Shown here: one piece after another, positions 1 through 7,508 of the stretch
Numbering within the stretch: position 1 is the stretch's first letter
Layout of the letters: each line of letters starts with the position of its first letter
Source: an uncultured Desulfatitalea sp.
GTDB lineage: Bacteria; Desulfobacterota; Desulfobacteria; Desulfobacterales; Desulfosarcinaceae
Assembly (NCBI GenBank): GCA_937868765.1
Contig: CALMNL010000005.1
Location: 366,957 to 430,956, forward strand
Reading direction: 5' to 3'
Length of the DNA: 64,000 bases
The notes under the pieces: generated by a model
Databases searched by the model: none
Seen by the model: the letters and a program-made list of their open reading frames with translations, nothing else
What the model was told of the DNA's origin: nothing
Program-made: the position numbers and the translations under genes

Positions 1-4
1 AACC

Positions 5-424
5 GTGGGGCTTTGTCTTTTGCTGGTTTTCTTGTGCGCCCCGGCCCGGGCCGCTTCGCTGGCCACCGAAGAAGATGCCCGGGCTCTGGCCCAGCGGGTG
101 ATGGGGGAAGTGGCTGCCGGACGGGTCATCGCGGGGCTGGAGCTCTTGCGGCCTTATAACGTTTATTCCAAGGAAGAGTTCGACGCCATGCTGACCAAGA
201 CCAAGGAACAGCTGCCGGCCATGCAGCAGCGATTCGGTCCGTCCATCGGCTGGGACTTCGTGATCGTGGAGAAGGTGGGCGATAGCCTGCGCCAGTTTGT
301 CTACCTGCAAAAATTCGAGCGCCTGCTCATGGTGTGGCGCTTCATCTTCTACAAGCCGCGCGACCAGTGGATGCTCAACACCTTTTACTACGATGACCGC
401 GTGCAGCTGCTGTTCGTCTATTAG
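5..424 (+). CDS. Secreted hypothetical protein (start possibly upstream of window)
   Basis: I do not recognise a family. The frame opens at GTG 5 with a hydrophobic segment ending in ARA (about residues 2-16), which looks like the core and cleavage site of a Sec signal peptide. No positively charged residue precedes it, so the true start may lie upstream of base 1. The mature part of about 120 residues is rich in aromatic residues near its C-terminus (WRFIFYKP, LNTFYYDD), which suggests a small compact periplasmic domain. The next gene is about 200 bases downstream on the same strand. No function can be assigned. Confidence 0.7.
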   Translation: MGLCLLLVFLCAPARAASLATEEDARALAQRVMGEVAAGRVIAGLELLRPYNVYSKEEFDAMLTKTKEQLPAMQQRFGPSIGWDFVIVEKVGDSLRQFVYLQKFERLLMVWRFIFYKPRDQWMLNTFYYDDRVQLLFVY

Positions 425-625
425 CAGATGCAGCCCGGCGGCGGCAGGCAGGCGCCGGAAGCGACGCAAGGGTCGTTCCGGTTGATCGAGACCATATGGA
501 AAACGGCTGCGGGAAGTCAAAACCTTAGGCCAAGCAATAGGTTCCTGTTAGTAATGAACGCGAGAAAGGCCACGGTGACGCGTCGATAACTGGTGTGGCC
601 CCAAACCGGGAAAGGGAGGTGGCGC

Positions 626-1129
626 ATGCGAAGGTGGTTTGTTCCGCTGTTGTGTGTAATTCTATCGCTCGGCGTCGGAGGCGCCGTTGCGGATGACAGT
701 CTGGTGCTGCAGCGCTTCGGCCTCGACGATACCGCGTCGCTGGCGCTGAAAATTGCCAGCGACACGGTGCAGAAGGTCGAAGGCAAGGCTTCGCTCAAGA
801 TCACCGCCGGGCGTCCGACCACGGTGGGCATCGGCGAGGTGGACGGCCTTGACGTGGAAGCCGCCAAGCTGGTCTTCTCAGCCAGGGTCAAGACCGAGCT
901 GGAAGGCGAGGCCTACCTGGAAATGTGGGTGCAGGTGGGGGGCGGGAATTACTTCTCCAAGGGGTTGAACAATGCTGCAAAAGGCAAGGGCGACTGGAAA
1001 ACCATCCAGACCCCTTTTTTTCTTCAGAAAGGGCAGCGGGCCCAGAAGGCCGTTTTGAACCTCGTTATCAACGGCAAGGGCACGGTCTGGATCGACGATG
1101 CCGTGCTGGCCCGGGCGCCGTTAAAATAG
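626..1129 (+). CDS. Secreted hypothetical protein, probable beta-sandwich
   Basis: Predicted 167 residues. ATG 626 is chosen because GGGAGGT lies just upstream (614-620) and the translation starts with a good signal peptide: MRRW, a hydrophobic core, and a cleavage site near GGAVA-DD. The mature part alternates short polar and hydrophobic strands, with segments such as YLEMWVQVGGGNYFSKG and a C-terminal GTVWIDDAVLARAP. This pattern is reminiscent of carbohydrate-binding jelly-roll modules, but that is inference only. It converges on dapA, with a shared hairpin terminator just after the stop. Confidence 0.75.
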   Translation: MRRWFVPLLCVILSLGVGGAVADDSLVLQRFGLDDTASLALKIASDTVQKVEGKASLKITAGRPTTVGIGEVDGLDVEAAKLVFSARVKTELEGEAYLEMWVQVGGGNYFSKGLNNAAKGKGDWKTIQTPFFLQKGQRAQKAVLNLVINGKGTVWIDDAVLARAPLK

Positions 1130-1170
1130 AACAAGCCGCCGACCGTTCGTTCTCCGGTCCGCGGCTTGTT
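1130..1170. terminator. Bidirectional hairpin terminator between convergent genes
   Basis: A perfect 10-bp inverted repeat AACAAGCCGC (1130-1139) / GCGGCTTGTT (1161-1170) encloses an inner 5-bp stem GACCG (1141-1145) / CGGTC (1155-1159). It starts at the stop of the plus-strand gene and lies 12 bases beyond the dapA stop. It ends in TTGTTT on plus and TTCTATTTT on minus, so it can serve both directions. Confidence 0.8.
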
Positions 1171-1181
1171 TCGATGAGGGA

Positions 1182-2222
1182 TCAATAGCCTTCGTAGCAG
1201 AGCCCTTCCTGGTACGTGGGGTTATCCAGGCGCTCGGCGATGTCCACGCCGAAGAACGCCGCAATGGGTTGAAGGATTTCCGGGTTCTGGGTCCACACCT
1301 TGCGGGCCGTGGCCAGGACCGCGTCGAGTCCGGCGCGGGTCATCCTGCCCATGGGCGGCCGCAGCGGGCCCGCGGGCATGCCGAGCAGGCGCATCAGCGT
1401 TTTGATCGCCAGGGGGTTGCGCGCCCGGCAGACCACTTCGCCGTGGATGGTGCGCTCCCTGGTCTTGACCGTGACCAGGTCGAAGAGCGGGGCCACGGCT
1501 TTCAGCAGTTTTTCCGCGCCGGCACGGTCCCCGGCCGAAAGCGTGGTCACCAGCTGGGTCAGTGCCTTGGGCGCGATGTTGCTGGCCACCGAGATGACGC
1601 CGGCCGCGGCGATGGCCGGATCGGTCATCATGTCGAAGGTCATGCCGTCGTCGCCGGAGAGAATGGTATATTTCGATCCACAGCAGGTCCGGGTGCGCCG
1701 CATGTTGTTCAGGTCGGCCGTGGCCTCCTTGACCGTGCTCACGTTGGGATAGGCCTGGTAGAGCAGGGCCAGGTCCTCGGGCAGCAGCTGGGCGCCGGTG
1801 CGGCCGGGAATCACGTAGGGAATGATCGTCAGCTTCGGGAAGCGCGCGGCGATGGGCGCCACGTATTCCCGCCGGATCTCCAGGGAGCTGGGGCCGTTGT
1901 AATAGGGGTCCACCAGCAGCACGGCATCGACGTTCTGCTGGGCCGCGTGTTCGGTGGCATTCAAGGCTTCCTGAGTGTTGTTGCTGCCGGTGCCGGCAAT
2001 GCACAGGCACCGGCCCTTGCTCGCGCGGGCCACGCTGTCGACGACGGTGTTGTGCTCGTTCCAGGCCAGGGTCGGGCTTTCCCCGGTGGTGCCCACGGCC
2101 AGGATGCCGGTGATGCCGCCGGCGATCTGGAAGGCGGCCAGCTTTTCCAGCCCTTCGATATCCACTTGGGTGCCATCGTTGGTGAACGGTGTCACCAGTG
2201 CGGTATAACAACCGGGTTTCAT
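1182..2222 (-). CDS. dapA: 4-hydroxy-tetrahydrodipicolinate synthase family (DapA)
   Basis: Class I aldolase of the DapA/N-acetylneuraminate lyase family, which condenses pyruvate with aspartate semialdehyde in lysine and diaminopimelate synthesis. The sequence shows the pyruvate-binding GTTGES motif near residue 45, the tyrosine-bearing segment PYVIPGRTG and the Schiff-base lysine in VKEAT. At 346 residues it is about 50 longer than E. coli DapA (292), with an extended C-terminus ending in CYEGY. The start ATG at 2222 is preceded on the minus strand by AAGGGGGAAAC. It stands alone, convergent with a secreted hypothetical. DapA itself is most likely, but another pyruvate aldolase of the superfamily cannot be excluded. 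Confidence 0.9.
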   Translation of the reverse strand: MKPGCYTALVTPFTNDGTQVDIEGLEKLAAFQIAGGITGILAVGTTGESPTLAWNEHNTVVDSVARASKGRCLCIAGTGSNNTQEALNATEHAAQQNVDAVLLVDPYYNGPSSLEIRREYVAPIAARFPKLTIIPYVIPGRTGAQLLPEDLALLYQAYPNVSTVKEATADLNNMRRTRTCCGSKYTILSGDDGMTFDMMTDPAIAAAGVISVASNIAPKALTQLVTTLSAGDRAGAEKLLKAVAPLFDLVTVKTRERTIHGEVVCRARNPLAIKTLMRLLGMPAGPLRPPMGRMTRAGLDAVLATARKVWTQNPEILQPIAAFFGVDIAERLDNPTYQEGLCYEGY

Positions 2223-2576
2223 GTTTCCCCCTTCTTTTATAGTTCGTTATGCTTTGGAATTGGCGGCGGTTCGGATCAAGAGCGGCGCTTAGCATCCAGG
2301 TCCGGACGCTGCGAGCGCAGATGGCCGCAGTGCGCCGAAACCTGAACGCCTCCCGTTTGAGCGTAAGAGCCCGGCAACCGTTGGGTGGCCAGGGATGGTG
2401 ATTGCAGTGGCAGCTTCATAACTCCTAAGTAGAGAAGGCGCCTTTGCGTGTCAAGCGGATTGTTGGCGGACGCCTGAAATGCCTTGACAAGCGACCGTGG
2501 GGCGGCATAACCATGGCCTTTCTTTATCAGGGATCAAATTATTCTGCGGCAGCCGGCCGCAACGGGAATCCATCAT
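2223..2576. promoter_or_regulatory. Divergent intergenic region with a promoter for the TPR gene
   Basis: This 354-base gap separates divergent dapA and the TPR gene. It holds a likely sigma-70-type promoter pointing right: TTGACA at 2484-2489, a 16-base spacer, and CATAAC (4 of 6 to consensus) at 2506-2511, giving a leader of about 60 bases. No convincing ORF is seen in the remainder. The minus-strand promoter for dapA was not resolved. Confidence 0.5.
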
Positions 2577-3191
2577 ATGACCAACGCCAACAATATCGAC
2601 GAGTACATCGCGCAGCAGCGCCGGGCCCTGGCGGGCAACCCCGAGTGCGGCACCACCCACTACAACCTGGGGGTGGCCTTGCTGGGCAAGCGCCAGGATG
2701 CCGAGGCCGAGCGCGCTTTCATGTCGGCCATCGATTGCAGCCCCGGACTGGCCGAAGCCTATGTGCAGCTGGGCGGTCTGTGTTTGAAACGCGGCGACCT
2801 GGATGGCTGCCTGGAGTGGAACAAGCGCGCGGTCAAGGCCCGTCCCGGTTTTTCCGAAGGGTATGGCAACATCGGTTTCGTGCACATGCAGCGGGGTGAA
2901 GCGGATCTGGCCATCGAAGCCCTCCGAAAGGCCACCGCCTTCAACTTCCGCTTCGTTCAGGGATTCACCACCATGGCCACGGCCTACCTGATGTTGGGCG
3001 ATGTGGACAACGCCATCGAGGCGTGCCTCAATGCTCTCAAAGTCCAGCCCAACTTCGCGGTGGCCCACAACAACCTGGGCATCGCCTATCTAGAAAAGGG
3101 CGACCGCGAGCTGGCCAGGAAACATATCCAACAGGCCCGGGAACTGGGCTACGAAGTGGCCCCCGCCATCCTCAAGGCCCTTGAAGAGTAG
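2577..3191 (+). CDS. TPR-repeat protein upstream of dsrAB
   Basis: Predicted cytoplasmic 204-residue protein made almost entirely of tetratricopeptide repeats. There are about four to five 34-residue units with the usual W/Y/G/A/P spacing, such as HYNLGVALLGKRQDAEAERAF, AYVQLGGLCLKRGDLDGCLEW and AHNNLGIAYLEKGDRELARKH. It has no signal peptide. TPR proteins are protein-interaction scaffolds. Its stop is 3 bases before the next gene, so the two are probably co-translated. Their position just upstream of dsrA suggests, but does not prove, a role connected with sulfite reduction. A promoter lies about 65 bases upstream. Confidence 0.9.
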   Translation: MTNANNIDEYIAQQRRALAGNPECGTTHYNLGVALLGKRQDAEAERAFMSAIDCSPGLAEAYVQLGGLCLKRGDLDGCLEWNKRAVKARPGFSEGYGNIGFVHMQRGEADLAIEALRKATAFNFRFVQGFTTMATAYLMLGDVDNAIEACLNALKVQPNFAVAHNNLGIAYLEKGDRELARKHIQQARELGYEVAPAILKALEE

Positions 3192-3194
3192 TCC

Positions 3195-4370
3195 TTGTCC
3201 CAGGAGATCCCCTCGCTGCCGATCATCTTCCAGGTGGGAGAACCGCCCGTGCCCATCACGGCGGCCGATGCCCAGTGGCACCTGCCGCTGCCGGCGGATC
3301 GGCAGGCCGGCCCGTCCGCGCTCCCCAGCGTCCGCTATGGCGACTATTTCACAGCGGCGGCCGACTACCTCCATGCGGAGGGGCGGTCGGCCCTGACCGA
3401 GGCGGTCCGCCATGGCTTGGGCCGCGACGCGGCATTGCGCGCCCTGACCGGCCTTCAGGTCCACCTGGTCAAACACGGCGCCTTTTACCATCCGGCCCGG
3501 GTGACGGTGGCCATCGGCGCGCGCAAGTTGGACCTGGTGCTCAATGTGGCCGTCAGTCCGGCCGGGCGCGAGCGCCTGGCGGCCGAAGCCGGGCACCTTT
3601 CCCACCTTTCGTCCGAATTTTCCCTGCGCTTCACGCCCCGGGTCTATGGCTGGGGCTTCGGGCGTATCGCTGGACAGGAACCCCTGCCCATGTTCCTCGG
3701 CGAATGGCTGGACGGTTTTCACGAATTGCACCCCTGCGCCGCACCGGGCGGGCAGCAGCCGTGGGTGGTGTGGGACCCGCAACAGGGCCGATGGCCCCTG
3801 AGCCCGCGCCAGATCGCCGATCTCTTCAGCCAGGCCGTCTTCATCCTTACCTGCTATTTCGATCCCATCACCCTGGCGGCCGTCCAGGGCTGGCATCACG
3901 CGGCCGGGGATTTCGTGGTGCGCGCCCGGGGCCTGGGCCTGGAGGTGCGGTTGATCACCGTGCGGCGCTATGCCCCGCTGTTTCAACTGGAAACGGAAGA
4001 GGCCCCGACCCTCGAGCGTCTGCTGGAAGCGTTGACGCTCTTTTTCCTGCGCACCTCGCTCTGGATGCGGCTGGATCGCCTGGACGGCGTAGGGGACCTG
4101 ACCTGGGCCGGCGACGCTACCCTGATGCCCATGTGGCATGGGTTCGTCCACGGCTTGAAGCACATGGCCCGGCACCACGATTTTCCGGAATCCATCGTCG
4201 CGGAGGTCGTCGCTTATTTGGCCGGTCACGGGCGGCAAGGGTGGCTCGATCTGGGCGAGATGCTCCTCACCCGTTTTCCGGCCGATCTTCCCGAAGCCGC
4301 CCTGCTGCGGCGGCACCTGGCATCGCACGCAGCGCATCTGACCGAGGTGATCGCGGCACACCGCTCTTGA
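3195..4370 (+). CDS. Conserved-looking hypothetical, possible kinase-like fold, upstream of dsrA
   Basis: A 391-residue protein I cannot name. TTG 3195 is chosen because it follows the TPR stop by 3 bases and has GAAGAG about 6 bases upstream. A GTG at 3234 is an alternative. Three segments recall aminoglycoside-phosphotransferase-like kinases: a strand KLDLVLNVAVS followed by an acidic helix, a hinge-like MFLGEWLDGFHELHP, and HAAGDFVV, which resembles a degenerate HxD catalytic loop, followed by LEVRLITVRRYAP. The canonical Asp residues are not in standard context, so it may be a pseudokinase or something unrelated. The coupling to the TPR gene and the location before dsrAB are the main clues. 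Confidence 0.8.
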   Translation: MSQEIPSLPIIFQVGEPPVPITAADAQWHLPLPADRQAGPSALPSVRYGDYFTAAADYLHAEGRSALTEAVRHGLGRDAALRALTGLQVHLVKHGAFYHPARVTVAIGARKLDLVLNVAVSPAGRERLAAEAGHLSHLSSEFSLRFTPRVYGWGFGRIAGQEPLPMFLGEWLDGFHELHPCAAPGGQQPWVVWDPQQGRWPLSPRQIADLFSQAVFILTCYFDPITLAAVQGWHHAAGDFVVRARGLGLEVRLITVRRYAPLFQLETEEAPTLERLLEALTLFFLRTSLWMRLDRLDGVGDLTWAGDATLMPMWHGFVHGLKHMARHHDFPESIVAEVVAYLAGHGRQGWLDLGEMLLTRFPADLPEAALLRRHLASHAAHLTEVIAAHRS

Positions 4371-4681
4371 TCCCATCCAGCCCTATATAAAATGGATGCT
4401 CGGGAGGTGCCCCGAACCCCCTTCCCCGCGGCCGCAACGGGTCTTTCCGGCCTTGGAAAACAGGGCTTTTTTATTGACAAGGCAGGTGAATCTCTCTATA
4501 TGACCTTCCTTTGGTAAACGATATGTTCCGCTACCCTTAAATTCCACAGGTTCAAAAAACTGAAACTATAGATTGAAAAAGCGATCGACGCATAGCGAGA
4601 GGAGGTGAAAGCTTTCTAATTTCAACCGGTTTTGTTGTGGAGTGATACGACTCGTTTCAATAACCTAGATGGAGGTAAAAG
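4371..4681. promoter_or_regulatory. dsrAB promoter and long leader
   Basis: This 311-base non-coding stretch precedes dsrA. A strong candidate promoter is TTGACA (4474-4479), a 17-base spacer and TATATG (4497-4502). It predicts a start near 4508 and an untranslated leader of about 170 bases. Two Shine-Dalgarno sequences follow. GAGGAGGTG at 4599-4607 has no long ORF behind it, only GTG AAA GCT TTC TAA. GGAGGT at 4671-4676 serves dsrA. No clear intrinsic terminator precedes the promoter. Confidence 0.65.
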
Positions 4682-5998
4682 ATGGCAAAACACCAAACCC
4701 CGTTGTTGGACCAGCTTGAATCCGGACCGTGGCCGAGCTTTGTGTCCGACTTGAAACAGCAAGCCGAGAAGAGGGCGAAGAATGCGGAAGGCCTCGATTT
4801 TCAGGTTCCCGTGGATGTCGTGGACGACCTGATGGGACTGCTCGAGCTTTCCTTCAAACAGGGCCGGACTCACTGGAAACACGGCGGTATCGTCGGTGTT
4901 TTCGGATACGGCGGCGGCGTCATCGGCCGTTACTGCGACCAACCCCAGATGTTCCCCGGCGTGGCCCACTTTCACACCATGCGCGTGGCCCAGCCCGGCG
5001 GCAAATTCTACACCACCGAGTTCCTGCGCCAACTGTGCGACATTTGGGACCTGCGCGGCAGCGGCATCACCAACATGCACGGCTCCACCGGTGACATCGT
5101 TCTGCTGGGCACCACCACTCCCCAGTTGGAAGAGATTTTCTTCGAACTGACCCACAATATGAATCAGGACCTGGGCGGCTCCGGCTCCAACCTGCGCACC
5201 CCCTCCGACTGCATCGGCCAGGCGCGTTGCGAATACGCCTGCTACGACACCCAGGATCTGTGCTACGACTTGACCCAGGAATACCAGGACGAGCTGCATC
5301 GTCCGGCCTTCCCCTACAAATTCAAGTTCAAGTTTGACGGCTGCCCCAACTGCTGCGTGGCCTCCATCGCCCGTTCGGACATGTCCTTCATCGGCACCTG
5401 GAAAGACGACATCAAGATCGACCAGAAAGCCGTGCAGGCCTACATCGGCGGCGAGCTGGCCCCCAACGCCGGCGCCCACTCCGGCAAAAACTGGGGCAAG
5501 TTCGACATCCAGAAGGAAGTCATCGAGCGCTGCCCCACCGAGTGCATGGTGATGGACGGCAAGACCCTGAAGATCAACAACCGTGAGTGCACCCGCTGCA
5601 TGCACTGCATCAACGTCATGCCGCGCGCCCTGCGCATCGGCGACGAACGCGGCCTGTCGATCTTCGCCGGCGCCAAGGCCCCGATCCTCGACGGCGCCCA
5701 GATGGGCACCCTGATCGTGCCCTTCATCGAAGCCGAAGCCCCCTACACCAAGATCAAAGAGACGGTCATCGAGCCGATCTGGGATTGGTGGATGGAAGAG
5801 GGCAAGAACCGCGAGCGCCTGGGTGAATTGATGAAACGCCAGGGCCTCCAGAAAGTGATCGAAGTGCTTGGTGTGGATCCCGATCCGCGCATGGTCCAGG
5901 AACCCCGCCATAACCCGTACATCTTCTGGAAAGAAGAAGAGGTCGAGGGCGGTTTCCAGCGCGACATCAACGAGTTCAGAAAACATCACCTGAGATAA
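4682..5998 (+). CDS. dsrA: Dissimilatory sulfite reductase subunit alpha
   Basis: Catalytic-subunit partner in DsrAB, the cytoplasmic enzyme that reduces sulfite (reaching trisulfide on DsrC) in sulfate respiration. It has 438 residues, the usual length. Siroheme/[4Fe-4S] ligands fall at the family positions: Cys177 and Cys183 (CIGQARC), Cys221 and Cys225 (CPNCC). The inserted ferredoxin domain supplies Cys284/288 (CPTEC) and Cys303, 306, 309 (CTRCMHC). ATG 4682 has GGAGGTAAAA just upstream. dsrB follows after 13 bases and dsrD after a hairpin. This full, intact reductive-type organisation indicates a sulfate or sulfite reducer. Confidence 0.98.
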   Translation: MAKHQTPLLDQLESGPWPSFVSDLKQQAEKRAKNAEGLDFQVPVDVVDDLMGLLELSFKQGRTHWKHGGIVGVFGYGGGVIGRYCDQPQMFPGVAHFHTMRVAQPGGKFYTTEFLRQLCDIWDLRGSGITNMHGSTGDIVLLGTTTPQLEEIFFELTHNMNQDLGGSGSNLRTPSDCIGQARCEYACYDTQDLCYDLTQEYQDELHRPAFPYKFKFKFDGCPNCCVASIARSDMSFIGTWKDDIKIDQKAVQAYIGGELAPNAGAHSGKNWGKFDIQKEVIERCPTECMVMDGKTLKINNRECTRCMHCINVMPRALRIGDERGLSIFAGAKAPILDGAQMGTLIVPFIEAEAPYTKIKETVIEPIWDWWMEEGKNRERLGELMKRQGLQKVIEVLGVDPDPRMVQEPRHNPYIFWKEEEVEGGFQRDINEFRKHHLR

Positions 5999-6011
5999 GG
6001 AGGGCGACACC

Positions 6012-7157
6012 ATGGCTTTTATTTCTTCCGGATACAATCCCGAAAAACCGATGGAGAACCGCATCACCGACATCGGTCCGCGCAAATACGATGAATTCTA
6101 TCCGCCCGTGATCGCTGCCAATAAAGGCAAATGGCTGTATCATGAAATTCTGCAGCCGGGCGTGCTGGTGCATGTGGCCGAATCCGGCGATGAAGTGTAC
6201 ACCGTCCGCTGCGGCGGCGCCCGTATCATGAGCACCACCCACATCCGCGAGATCTGCGAGATCGCCGACAAGCATTGCGGCGGTCATGTCCGCTGGACCA
6301 CCCGCAACAACATCGAGTTCATGGTCGACAACAAGTCCAAGCTGCAACCCTTGCTGGACGACCTGGCCGGCCGCAAGTTCGCCGGCGGCTCGTTCAAGTT
6401 CCCGGTCGGCGGCACCGGCGCCGGCGTCTCCAACATCGTCCACACCCAGGGCTGGATCCACTGCCACACCCCGGCCACCGATGCCTCCGGCCCGGTGAAG
6501 GCGGTCATGGATGAAGTCTTCGCCGATTTCCAGAACCATCGCATGCCGGCCCCCGTGCGCGTCTCCCTGGCCTGCTGCCTGAACATGTGCGGCGCCGTGC
6601 ACTGCTCCGACATCGCCATCCTCGGCTATCACCGCAAGCCGCCGATGCTGGACCATGAGTACCTGGACAAGATGTGCGAAATTCCTCTGGCCATCGCGGC
6701 CTGCCCCACCGCCGCCATCAAGCCGGCCAAAGTCGAGATCAACGGTCAGAAGCTCAACTCGGTGGCCGTGAACGCCGACCGCTGCATGTTCTGCGGCAAC
6801 TGCTACACCATGTGCCCGTCCATGCCCCTGGCCGATACCGAAGGCGACGGCATCGTCATCATGGCCGGTGGCAAGGTCTCCAACCGCATCAGCGCCCCGA
6901 AGTTCTCCAAGGTCGTCGTGGCCTTCATTCCCAATGAAGCCCCCCGTTGGCCCAAAACTTCCCAGGTCATCAAGAACATGATCGAAGTCTACGCCAATGA
7001 CGCCCGCAAGTACGAGCGTCTGGGCGAATGGGCCGAGAGAATCGGATGGGAGCGTTTCTTCGAGAAGTGCGAGCTTGACTTTACGCATCATCTGATCGAT
7101 GATTTCCGTGATCCGGCGTACTACACCTGGCGCCAGACCACGCAGTTCAAGTTCTAA
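6012..7157 (+). CDS. dsrB: Dissimilatory sulfite reductase subunit beta
   Basis: Beta subunit of DsrAB, 381 residues, full length. It carries the siroheme-cluster cysteines Cys151 (WIHCH), Cys188/189 and Cys193 (CCLNMC). Its ferredoxin domain has Cys231 (CPTAA) and Cys258, 261, 264 and 268 ([11 protein letters not shown]). In DsrAB the functional siroheme is the one bound by the beta subunit, so these residues matter for catalysis. ATG 6012 follows AAGGAGGGCGAC. It is co-transcribed with dsrA. A strong stem-loop separates it from dsrD. Confidence 0.98.
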   Translation: MAFISSGYNPEKPMENRITDIGPRKYDEFYPPVIAANKGKWLYHEILQPGVLVHVAESGDEVYTVRCGGARIMSTTHIREICEIADKHCGGHVRWTTRNNIEFMVDNKSKLQPLLDDLAGRKFAGGSFKFPVGGTGAGVSNIVHTQGWIHCHTPATDASGPVKAVMDEVFADFQNHRMPAPVRVSLACCLNMCGAVHCSDIAILGYHRKPPMLDHEYLDKMCEIPLAIAACPTAAIKPAKVEINGQKLNSVAVNADRCMFCGNCYTMCPSMPLADTEGDGIVIMAGGKVSNRISAPKFSKVVVAFIPNEAPRWPKTSQVIKNMIEVYANDARKYERLGEWAERIGWERFFEKCELDFTHHLIDDFRDPAYYTWRQTTQFKF

Positions 7158-7187
7158 GAACGATCAGTTCCAGCACTATATGAATAA

Positions 7188-7214
7188 GCGGGGGGCGTGT
7201 TTCACGCCCCCCGC
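7188..7214 (+). promoter_or_regulatory. Strong stem-loop between dsrB and dsrD
   Basis: A perfect 12-bp GC-rich stem, GCGGGGGGCGTG (7188-7199) / CACGCCCCCCGC (7203-7214), with a TTT loop. The sequence after it (AACCCTTAG) has no U-run, so it is not a standard intrinsic terminator. It could be a partial attenuator or a 3'-end stabiliser for the dsrAB mRNA, giving more DsrAB than DsrD. Confidence 0.8.
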
Positions 7215-7249
7215 AACCCTTAGACCGAACCGGATGAAAGGGGACGGCA

Positions 7250-7489
7250 ATGGAATACGAAGAGGCAAAAGCGAAGATCATCGAAGAGCTCACCAAGAAG
7301 TTGAAGAGCAAATCCAAGTTCTACTTCAATGACTTGGCCAATATCATCGGCGCCAAGCCGCGCGATGCCAAGAAAATCGTCAACAAGATGGTGGAGGAAG
7401 GTGCTCTGGAGTACTGGTCCAGCGGCAGCACCTCCATGTACGGCATGCCGGGCACCGGCAAGCAAGCGCACAGTGAGGGTGAAGACTAA
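7250..7489 (+). CDS. dsrD: DsrD, small winged-helix activator of DsrAB
   Basis: A 79-residue protein matching the DsrD family (about 78 residues), which follows dsrAB in sulfate reducers. DsrD has a winged-helix fold and is reported to be an allosteric activator of DsrAB. Visible features are a Lys-rich N-terminal helix, the aromatic segment FYFNDLANIIGAK, and the wing EYWSSGSTSMYGMPG. ATG 7250 is preceded by AAAGGGGACGGC. It sits behind the 12-bp hairpin and just before the CbiA-like gene, with 8 bases between. Confidence 0.95.
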   Translation: MEYEEAKAKIIEELTKKLKSKSKFYFNDLANIIGAKPRDAKKIVNKMVEEGALEYWSSGSTSMYGMPGTGKQAHSEGED

Positions 7490-7490
7490 A

Positions 7491-7508
7491 CCATTGCGTG
7501 AGCAATGG
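7491..7508 (+). promoter_or_regulatory. Hairpin enclosing the cbiA/dsrN start codon
   Basis: CCATTGC (7491-7497) and GCAATGG (7502-7508) form a perfect 7-bp stem with a GTGA loop. The GTG in the loop is the predicted start codon. It may restrict initiation or couple it to translation of dsrD, whose stop at 7487-7489 is just upstream. Confidence 0.5.

Noticed and set aside
1269..2345. Long plus-strand frame antisense to dapA
   Set aside because: Gly/His/Arg/Gln-rich shadow of dapA codons with no domain features.
2341..2349. CCTGAACGC as a third copy of the 65-bp element
   Set aside because: Only nine bases match and the sequence then diverges; TTGACA is more than 130 bases away.
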